Program-made: the position numbers and the translations under genes | Shown: positions 11,080 to 22,000 of the stretch, piece by piece | How the letters are laid out: every line of letters starts with the position of its first letter | Position numbering within the stretch: position 1 is the first letter of the stretch | DNA from: Perca fluviatilis | Taxonomy: Eukaryota > Chordata > Actinopteri > Perciformes > Percidae | Assembly (NCBI RefSeq): GCF_010015445.1 | Contig: NC_053126.1 | Coordinates: forward strand, 6,141,249 to 6,205,248 | Direction: 5' to 3' | Length of the DNA: 64,000 bases | Notes under the pieces: model-generated | The model's input: the letters and a program-made list of their open reading frames with translations, nothing else | Told to the model about the DNA's origin: nothing | Database searches by the model: none

Positions 11080-13397
11080 ATCAGCCACTGAAATGTGGTG
11101 GGCCTCTGGGAATGTGCATCCATGAAGAACAGGAGCAGCTTCATAGTTAACTAAAAGCCTGTTTAAGTTCTATTCTTCTTTTCTCTTCTCTCGTTTATCA
11201 GAGGGCATTTTTTTTTTAAATGTCAAACTGTACATTTTTAAACATCAATGAGAAACCAATGCTGTGCTTGTTATAGGTCTTCTCCATCAACAAAAGAGTA
11301 ATTTAGTCACAGGAAATAGTGAAAAGGTCATAAAGCATAACTCCTTTAAACTTCCATGCTGTGAATGGTGGTAGTTTTTAATGAGTTGGTGTTACAGAGC
11401 ATGTGGTTTTCTATGATTACTCATCTGTGGTATCAAAAGGATGCTTTGGTTAATGAGGACATATATTTCAGATGTTTTGAGGAAAAAAAAAACTAATGGA
11501 AAGTGTATGTGAACAACAACGACTATACTACACTATACTGCCCTGACAAACAAACGAAGACATAACTGTCTGTGTTTTGGTATGACCTGGATTCCCTGAT
11601 GTACAGTAGCGAGGAAACCGGAGGCCTTTGAACAGGAGGTTACACAAGCATCCGTGTGGCGCCACACACTCCCTACACCTTCCAGGGCTTTTATTTTCCT
11701 GTTTTTATGTACTACAAAGGACAGGGAAATGCTGTGCACAGGTGACCACACAACTCCCCCTGTCATCAAGCACATAAACACTTACTCTGGCCTTTCCATC
11801 AACACACAACTTTGTCCTTTTCTTTTATCTTTTATGAATTTGTCACTCACTCACTCACTCCCTCACTCACTCACAGCATCCTCGCCTTCCAGGGAACAAT
11901 AGCCGACAGACGGAGACCGTGAGGAATGTGGCTGTTTTTTGGGGCCGAGCATCTTTAAAAAGCCCGGAATGCTGGGAAAACGCATCGAATCGCCTTGCCC
12001 TTGCCTTCCACTGTCACGGTCTTGGCCAAATCCAGGAGTGCGTTAGCGCCATAGGGGCATCATGACTCAGTCGGTGTGTGTCAGACTGCTCCTCAGCCTC
12101 ATCTGACAGGAAGTTGTACCTAGCGATGTGCTGAAAACACAGGAAGTCGATATCAACATGCCTGGAATTCCAGCATTGTGTTCTCTCTACAGAGACAAGA
12201 AAGACTTGTGCATCGCTTATGCAGAATATGTTCATGATATAAAGTAAATGTGTTACAATAATACCGCATTGCAACCTACAAACCTCATACTTGCTTCCAA
12301 AAACGGTCAGAACTGTCAGGCTAGACAGATGTGCAGATAAACAGAGCAATAAATTAGATTAGGTACAATGTGAATGTGTGTGTGTGTGCATGTGAGTGAG
12401 AGAAAGAGGGTCTAGCTATACACAGTTCTGCATTCATAGTGATAACCACCTTCAGATCTGGAAGTCAGCTGCAAAATTACGTCTAACCTGAAAATGTTAC
12501 ACCTGTTAACAAATAAAGACACACGGGTCATATGTTGTATGTTTGTATGTATGTATAATATATAACGAGTCAGGAATAACTCTATACACTACTTCATGTG
12601 ATTTCAATTTCGCATATTTAAACGTATTAATGTGTAGATCCTATACAACAAATATCACATCTGAAGTCAATATTATTTTGTCACCTGTGGTAATTTCCCC
12701 TTAAGAGTTAGGAGAGATGTTTGTGTACATTTTGAAGTTGTTACATTATTCAGCATGTCAGTTGCGACAGGCTTTAATATCTCATGTTTTGTTTTAATCT
12801 TAAGTGGAATAATATGAATACGTATTAATAGTAGACAGTCTACCTTCATTGATGCAGTGGGCAAAATGATTAAAAGAAAACCTGTCTGTGTAGAGCATTA
12901 CAATTCAACAGCACCACAAACTACATCCTCCAAAATGACCATGAAGTTGAATTAACGCCTCTTTAAAACAGTTTCAACAAAAACGGAACATTATTATCTT
13001 CATGAAGGTAGAATGTATTGCAGGTCTGTTGTATCAGACTACCTTAGCTTTAGCTAGGTTTACCTAACTGAGTGAATGTTGCGCAGTTTGCCAGCCAGCC
13101 TGAAAACTTTAAACCCAGAACTTTAAAAATGTTTGTGGGGATGAGTGTGTAAGCCATTAAAAAAAAAAAAAACACACACACAGTAGACACACATTTTACA
13201 AGTTTGATCACAATACAAAAGTGCAGCAAACTTAACATTATTTTATAACCTTAAAGGTAGCTTCAACAATACAGTATTTTCACTGGTTTGTTCAAGTTTC
13301 ATTCTAAATGTCTCTGTAGTACCTAAGTAAAAAATTTCAAAAAATCACAGCGCCAAACAACATAGCAGTATCAACACATCAGCATGTAGATAGCATA

Positions 13398-13400
<3 letters not shown>
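11080..13400. other. Intergenic, no gene seen
   Basis: AT-rich spacer between the converging genes. It contains a short tcactcac run near 11840-11875 and no recognisable exon or bounded element. Confidence 0.5.

Positions 13401-13402
<2 letters not shown>

Positions 13403-13457
<55 letters not shown>
13403..13457. repeat. (TA)n microsatellite, left of Tc1-type element
   Basis: About 55 bp of TA dinucleotides directly abutting the element at 13459; the matching array at 14006-14069 abuts its other end. Confidence 0.9.
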
Positions 13458-13458
<1 letters not shown>

Positions 13459-13461
<3 letters not shown>

Positions 13462-14002
13462 TACAGGCCAAAAGTTTGGACACACCTTCTCATTCAATTT
13501 TTCTTTATTTTCATGACTATTTTTTTTTTTTATTATTTTATTTAGATTCTCACTGAAGGGATCAAAACTATGAATGAACACATGTGGAATTATATACTTA
13601 ACAAAAAAGTGTGAAATAACTGAAAACATGTCTTATATTTTAGATTCCTCAAAGTAGCCACCCTTTGCTTTTTTTGATAACTCTGCAAACCCTTGGTGTT
13701 CTCTCAATGAGCTTCATGAGGTAGTCACCTGAAATGGTTTTCACTTCACAGGTGTGCCTTGTCAGGGTTAATTAGTGGCAGTTTTTCCCTTATTAATAAA
13801 AAAAGCAAAGGGTGGCTACTTTGAAGAAACTAAAATATAAGACATGTTTTCAGTTATTTCACACTTTTTTGTTAAGTACATAATTCCATATGTGTTCATT
13901 CATAGTTTTGATGACTTCAGTGAGAATCTACAATGTAAATAGTCATGAAAATAAAAAGGAAACGCATTGAATGAGAAAGTGTGTCCAAACTTTTGGCCTG
14001 TA

Positions 14003-14005
<3 letters not shown>
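13459..14005. mobile_element. Tc1/mariner-type foldback MITE, copy A
   Basis: Ends cagtacaggccaaaagtttg / caaacttttggcctgtactg are perfect inverted repeats within a TA target. Arms of over 200 bp pair with each other around an asymmetric loop (13660-13800). Flanked on both sides by (TA)n. It has no transposase and lies just downstream of csf2rb. Confidence 0.85.

Positions 14006-14069
<64 letters not shown>
14006..14069. repeat. (TA)n microsatellite, right of Tc1-type element
   Basis: About 64 bp of TA dinucleotides continuing directly from the right terminus of the element. Confidence 0.9.
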
Positions 14070-14070
<1 letters not shown>

Positions 14071-14663
14071 TGTATATACATTCAGCAACACATAGGCTTC
14101 AACATTGACAACAAGGTCTTAACTCACACCATTGTGCAAACATGCATACATGACCGCAGCGAACATGGAAGTCAACACAAATTACACATTTTCCCATGAC
14201 TGCAGTTGACATAGTTCTGCTTTTTACCTCTTTTGTGAGAGAGACAGAGCCTTAAGGAAGTAAAAAAAAAAAAACGACTTTTCTACACACCTCTTAAGAA
14301 TCTGTGCTTAGACATGTACATTATGTGTGTTAACGCCTTACATGCTTGGAAATATATACATGTAAGTAAATCATTACTTTTCAACATAACAATCAACATA
14401 ACAATCAAGCAGAGCTGTTGATTTATATTATATAAGATTTCAAGGTGCAATTGTTATTTCATTCAGCCCTGGAATGTGTGAAAAAGTTTCCAAAAAGACA
14501 GGATTATTTTGTTTGCCATACTGAAGTCCATCCCTTAGATGTACTGTACTTGCATTGCCCTCACAGGCTCAGCTCACTACTGCCCTCCATTGGTCAGACA
14601 TCCAACCTGACGTTGGTCTGATAAGACATGCAAAATGGGTCCTTTCAAATGTGTAAAAACCTA
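14070..14663. other. Region downstream of csf2rb, no gene seen
   Basis: AT-rich sequence between the (TA)n array and the proposed csf2rb poly(A) signal. No bounded repeat was recognised. Confidence 0.4.
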
Positions 14664-14837
14664 TTTATTATTACACATGATTGCATCTCTTCCACATGGA
14701 AGCAGATGTAGCTTAACATAAAGTGGAAAGTGTATAAAAAATAAAAAATAAGAAATCACTGATTGATTAATTGTTATATCTGCTGAGAAAGCCTTATAAG
14801 GTCCTCCTTGATGTGCTCTTCCCTTGCACGCTGCAGG
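14664..14837 (-). other. csf2rb: csf2rb 3' UTR (proposed) with poly(A) signal
   Basis: On the minus strand an AATAAA lies at 14669-14664, about 170 bp after the stop codon. It is the nearest clear signal, but the true end cannot be settled from sequence. Confidence 0.4.
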
Positions 14838-15964
14838 TCACTGTGACGCTCTCATGAAAGCTGCGGGGAGGTGGCAGTACCCAGAGGGCTGTGCGGTGCT
14901 ACCTTGAGGCCAGGGAGTGAAAAGTCCTGAGATGTAGGCTGGAGGTTGGTGGCTGCTGGCGGGCTCGCTGAGGCCTGGCTGGCCGTCCATCTTATCGGGA
15001 CACTGTTGGTCTTGCTCGGCGCTGTCGTGCCTGTGTGTGTTTGTGCTGGCGTCGATGTGAGATATGAGATCCTGTGTGGACCTGGAGACGCTGCGGTTGG
15101 GCAGACACACATAACCTTCCCCGTAAAGGCTGAAATTCACCGGGGAAGGAGACGCCGAGTCACCCGATGGGGTTTCTTGTTCTTTCTCCTTGTCTTCACG
15201 TTTGACATCCGCTGACTTGCAGCTTGGCTCCGGTGACTGTCAGAAAGGAACAATGGTGTTCAGTGTGACACTTCATCGCTGCAAACTAATGAATACTATT
15301 TCTTTGACAATCTTAGCTTGCTGATTGTCATTTGCTAATCTATAAACTGATATATAGTAGACATACGATTCAAGATTGAATACTTTTTCAATGCCAACTA
15401 AGTTGCTAGGAATTCGGTGCAGTGTGCTCATTACAAAAAAACAAAGCATTCATAGCAGGACACACATGTAGACACATACAGTACAGGCCAAAAGTTTGGA
15501 CACACTTTCTCATTCAATGCGTTTCCTTTTTATTTTCATGACTATTTGCATTGTAGATTCTCACTGAAGTCATCAAAACTATGAATGAACACATACGGAA
15601 TTATGTACTTAACAAACAAGTGTGAAATAACTGAAAACATGTCTTATATTTTAGTTTCTTCAAAGTAGCCACCCTTTGCTTTTTTTATTAATAAGGGAAA
15701 AACTGCCACTAATTAACCCTGACAAGGCACACCTGTGAAGTGAAAACCATTTCAGGTGACTACCTCATGAAGCTCATTGAGAGAACACCAAGGGTTTGCA
15801 GAGTTATCAAAAAAGCAAAGGGTGGCTACTTTGAGGAATCTAAAATATAAGACATGTTTTCAGTTATATCACACTTTTTTGTTAAGTATATAATTCCACA
15901 TGTGTTCCACAATGTAAATAGTCATGAAAATAAAGAAAAATTGAATGAGAAGGTGTGTCCAAAC

Positions 15965-16043
<79 letters not shown>

Positions 16044-19000
16044 GCTATGTTGTAGTTTTGATCCCTTCAGTGAGAATCTACAATGTAAATAGTCATGAAA
16101 ATAAAGAAACACATTGAATGAGAAGGTGTGTCCAAACTTCTGGCCTGTACTGTAGACCCTTCCTCCCCCCCCCCTCCCACAATTGCATACCATTTATCCC
16201 ATAATACTTTTATTTTTTAGATCAGTATGTGCTCTTCTAAATTGTTTTTGTTCTCACCATATTTCCCTAGCACTCAAGTCACAATATAACATTGTACCTG
16301 ACATCATTTCAATTAAAGAAATAGTTTAGCATTTGCATTTGAGTGCTTGAGAAATTCTGGATACCTGACAATTGAAACTGGTTGGGAGTAACTGACCTGA
16401 CAGAAGATGTACGGCCCGCTGAAGCTCATGGAGGACATGTCAGAGGGTTCAACCTTCTCACCAGGGCAGAGCACGCTATCACACTTCCAGCAGCCGCCGT
16501 CCTGCTCCAGACAATTATTTTCAGTGTCCTTGGTTGGCCACAGCAAAGCGTCTGAAGAGCTGCAGGAGAGAGACAGAGAGAGAGAGAGAGAGCAGAGAAT
16601 TGCTAGTAATTGATCTTTTCATGTCTTGCCTGAATGATTACGTCTGTATTCCACACATTCTCTTATCTTTTTTTTCCATGATAGAACAATTTGTTATCAT
16701 CATCTGTCCGGTAATGTCGAGTGTGAAACGCATTACCATGTTGACGCTTTGTCCAAACGCAGCACTTTGCAGATGGCCATGCTCTCATTCTGCATGAGAG
16801 TCCCGCTGGAGCCAGACTGGATCACAAAAAGTACATCAGGGTTTACACATTACAAACTACAATCAGACAAACACACACCAGAAATGGAAATAATTCAATC
16901 ACACTGTGGAATTATTCAGTCTCACCTTGAACTCAGACAGGATTTTGCTTTTGCCAGGAGATGGAACTGAGTCAACCCACAGAACTGCCCTCCTATTTGT
17001 TCAAAATATAAAAAAAAGAGAGTTTTATTAAAGATGAAACATCATGTAATTCACAACACATTCTTTGGCATGTAGGTACAGCCTGTTTAGTGTGCTTTTT
17101 TCATGTTTTACAAAGCAATACATTTCTATAATGGCAACATCGGTACTTAGCGGAGAAAAGTAATGTGGTATTAGTATTTCAATTTTATACTTCAATGTTT
17201 TTAGATTTACTTTGATTGCATTTTAGATCGACTTTTTTCATGTGTATGTACTCTAACCATAGACTGTTAAAGGTCCCATGACATGGTGCTCTTTGGATGC
17301 TTTTATATAGACCTTAGTGGTCCCCTAATACTGTATCTGAAGTCTCTTTTATATAGACCTTAGTGGTCCCCTAATACTGGATCTGAAGTCTCTTTTATAT
17401 AGACCTTAGTGGTCCCCTAATACTGTATCTGAAGTCTCTTTTATATAGACCTTAGTGGTCCCTAATACTGGATCTGAAGTCTCTTTATATAGGCCTTAGT
17501 GGTCCCCTAATACTGTATCTGAAGTCTCTTTTATATAGACCTTAGTGGTCCCCTAATACTGTATCTGAAGTCTCTTTTATATAGACCTTAGTGGTCCCCT
17601 AATACTGTATCTGAAGTCTCTTTCCTTGGTGCAGAATTACAGCCACTAGAGCCAGTCCCACAATGAGCTTTCCTTAGGATGTGCCATTTCTGTGTCTGTA
17701 GCTATTGAGGAGGAGAGAGGGGGGGTGTCCATGATGTCTCTCTCTCATGGGTGGGCCAAATTCTCTGGGCGGGCAAAGCAGAGAAAGGGGAGGTAACCTT
17801 GCTCCTTATGACCTCATAAGGAGAAGATTCCAGATCGGCCCATCTGAGCTTTCATTTTCTCAAAGGCAGAGCAGGATACCCAGGGCTCGGTTTACACCTA
17901 TCACCATTTCTAGCCACTGGGGGACCATAGGCAGGCTGGGGGAACGCATATTAATGTTAAAAAGCCTCATAAAGTGAAATTTCCATGCCATGGTACCTTT
18001 AATATTAATGGACTGAGCATGTGTGACGTCACCCATTGGTTTGTGGAGATCTGCTATCCGTCGTCGAGTTTGCCGTTACGGGCGGCGATATTATGAATCC
18101 TACTATGGCCAAGAACCGCCCTTCAATAGCATTTATTGGCCAGGCATCCATGCTTACGCAAGGTAACGTAACCCCATCTGTTCAGGTCCTATCCCCTGAC
18201 CAATCAGCTATCCTAACCTTAACCCCTCGAGGTCAAATGCCTAACCCCAACCGGGCGCAGCCATCCTGGTTGCGGATGTGACGATTTTAGACGAGAGGGA
18301 GGAGTGAGGGAGGAGCCACGTTACGTTACACACTTTCACTGGCAATCACATCATAGCCATGCCCTAAACAGTGTTGGGGAGTAACGGAATACATGTAACG
18401 GCGTTACGTATTCAGAATACAAATTATGAGTAACTGTATTCCGTTACAGTTACAATTTAAATCGTTGGTATTTAGAATACAGTTACATTGTTGAAATCAA
18501 TGGATTACATGACGATACTTCTCTGTTTCACGAGTTTATTCACTCTGACTAAATTAAGGGAACTCTATGCATTTTCCAGAAGCCCCGATATGAAATTGAA
18601 AAAAATAGCTATTTGCGTGATCAGTCACAATGGAGTCGGAACCGGCACGACAGAGCCAGGGCAGGAATAAGTTTCTATCTTGGAAATTCAAACAGCATTT
18701 CACATTAAAGAACGAACAGGGAGAATGAAATATAACTGTGCAGTGCAACCTCTGCTTGCCAGCAACCAACCTGCTTTCAGCGTCCAAATTACTCCACCTC
18801 CAACCTGAAGAAGCATCTTAAAGTAAGCTATTTTTTTAATTAGCCAGGTGTGGTGCGTCTCTGTAGTTTTACTGGTCACCTTGCTATTTTAACATTGACG
18901 TGCGACTTTACATTCTCCTACGTGCTGATTTACTAGCTCCAGAGCCGTTTAAAGACTGACTAGCCCCGTTTTACATGCTAGCTAACGTTAGCTAAAATTA

Positions 19001-22000
19001 GCTCGTGGTAGCAAGACTGCGGTTAGATTTTTGTAGTATGCAGTTCGGGACTACCAATACAATAATCTATCTGCTTGTTCAGGTACACATTCAGCTAGTT
19101 GGAATTATAAACAGGCCATTATAGGCCTGTTTAGTAAGCTGGATGTGATAGCTGCATTCCTACACTTATAAAACGCAATTGAATGTGGAAGTAATCCTGA
19201 AGTAATCCAAGTATTCAGAATACGTTACTCAGATTGAGTAACGTAACGGAATACGTTACAAATTACATTTGTGGGCATGTATTCTGTATTCTGTAACGAA
19301 ATACGTTTTGAAAGTATCCTTCCCAACACTGGCCCTAAAACACCCCCTGCTTTATCGCCAATTTTAAAATCAACGAGACCATAATTAAAAAAATGTACAT
19401 CCTTCTGTGTTGCAGAAGACTTAAAACTAGCGATTGAGACCATACACTCATTATGAAAATGTTTACCGAGGTAATAAATCAAGTGAGAAGTGGATCACTT
19501 TCTCATAGACTTCTACAGAAACCAAACTCCTTTTTGCAACCGCACGTGCTGCCCCCTGCTGGAATTCAGATAGAATTCAGGTTTAAGGCACTTCCGCATT
19601 TGCAGCACTTCGCCGAACCGGATGCATTGTCCATTAATATTTGCAGTCAATGACTCTAACCCATTTATCTGATGGCTGTAGTTAGAAGGAAGCACAAATG
19701 CAGCATTACATAAATAAAGTACCTTCGACAAGCCGGAATGGTGCAGTAGAGTGTGAGGAAGACTGCGGCCACAAACAAACTGGTGGTGAAATAGATCAGG
19801 GTTGATAGGGACCAGGTGGCTGTCAGGGGACAGAAAACAGAAGTAATGATGATAATGACGATGATCATTCATGATATGTATTGCAATGATTGTTTTTGGC
19901 CCATGTCATTTACGTTTGAATTACCCAGACACTAAAAAATAAAAAACACAATTAGAGGATAGAAAGTAATTCCCACAAGAATAAGTGACATCTGTTTCTG
20001 TATCATATGAACAATGTTTAAGGATAATGAAGGGGGATATTATTTGAAATTTAAGAGGTACATTTATGTTTAAACAACCTCTTGTACGAACTACTCTTAA
20101 AAGCATGTATTTCAGTTTGTAGGGGGTGACCTTGTGGAATGGACTAAACAATGAAATCAAACAGAGCCATAATATTAGTTCAAAAATAGATTCAAGAAAA
20201 CATTACTTGACCATTACAGAAATGGGACCTGCATATATTAATGGGAATGTACATACAGTGTATGGTTGTATGTTGTTGTATTATTGTAAGTTATTGTATG
20301 ACTTACAATTTTTGTATGCTGTATATTCAATTTTCAATTCAATTTTATTTATAGTATCAAATCATAACAAGAGTTATCTCAAGACACTTTACAGACAGAG
20401 TGGGTCTAGACCACACTCTATAATTTACAAAGCCCCAACAATTACAACAATTCCCTCAAGAGCAAGCATTAGCAGTGGCTGTTGCGACAGCGGCGAGGAA
20501 AAACTCCCTTTTAGGAAGAAACCTCGGCAGACCCAGACTCTTGGTAGGTGGTGTCTGACGGTGCCGGTTGGGGGTGTGATGAACAGTGGCAATAATAGTT
20601 ATAACAGTGACTACATTGGTAGTCGTAGTAGTTCATGTCATAATATGTATAATAGCTATATGCATAGCTATTTTTTTTTTCCTGTAATAATATGATATTG
20701 TAAAGTAGGGGCAGGACTTTATAAGCATTATGCTTCTGCCTGCTCCTTCTCGAACTCATCCTTTTTTTGTTCTTTGACGGAATCAAATTGATTTGTATAT
20801 GATGTATATGATGGTGATGTATATGGTGTTTTATCTTTGTCTTCTTTTTTCTCTTTTAAAGTGTGTAGATTGTTCGAGATAAATAAAAAAAACTAAACTA
20901 GACTATGTACGTTTGATATCATGTGGAATGTATTGGCATTGCCTATATTTGTGTGCATGCTGCTACTGTATATACCCTCATGTATACCCTCATGTGAGGT
21001 CCACTCCACAGGATCAGTCCATTCAGAGGGAATTCCCTTATACTCGGGAGTGGCGAGCAGCGACCTGACGCTGACCTGGTAACGCTGGGACGGGACAAGA
21101 GAGGCGTCCAGGATGCTCTCTGACATGGACCCCCCTGAAGTGTTCAGCAGGACAGGAGATCCCTGAAAAAGGAATGCATATAAAATCCATTAAATAGTTT
21201 TTCATGGTTAGTATAAAGGGATTGCAATGTAGGCGTACAGTTGGACAGGAGGAAAACACTTTAATAAAAGCTCACCTGATCCTGTGTCCTGTAATACGAG
21301 ACCTGATAATACAGTGTGAGTTTTGATGCTGTGTTTGGCTCAGTCCATTCCACCATCCAGTTGCTGTCTTGCTTCCTCACCTTTACCTGCTGCGGGGGGT
21401 TCGGACGAACTGCGCAACAAGAGAGTTTGTAGCATAAATGAGCCATGATGGAAAGATTTGTTGTTTTTTGGTTTGTTTTCAAAAAGCTTTTCCTATTTCT
21501 TCAACAACATCATTTCCCCAATAACATCATATCGTATTTAAGATATGGGTCTATCTAGTACCTCTGTGGTTCCAAAAATGTCTCGAAATCTAATCTCTAA
21601 TTACATAGAAAAGAATGTTTCCAAATGTTAGTTACAAGAAAATGTAATTGATACAATTAAGAAAGTCATTTCTACTTTAATGGTCTTCCATTGAAATGCA
21701 ACAACTTAAAGATTGTATAAAATAAGATGATATGTTACACTTCTTATTGCAATAAAACAACCCGTTTATGTATAGGACATTTTAAATAATTAAAATTGTT
21801 GAGAGAGTCCAGCAAGTGTATAAAAATTGCCAAAATTGTCAGACACTAGTCTAGTCAGTTTGAGCTTACTATAGATCAGCATGGGGTATAATATATGGGT
21901 ATAATACTGGGTATACGCACATTTTATCAAAACACATATGGCTCTTTTGGATCTAAATCGTTTCAGGGTGGGGAGGCTATCATTTGGAACAGTTTACCAG

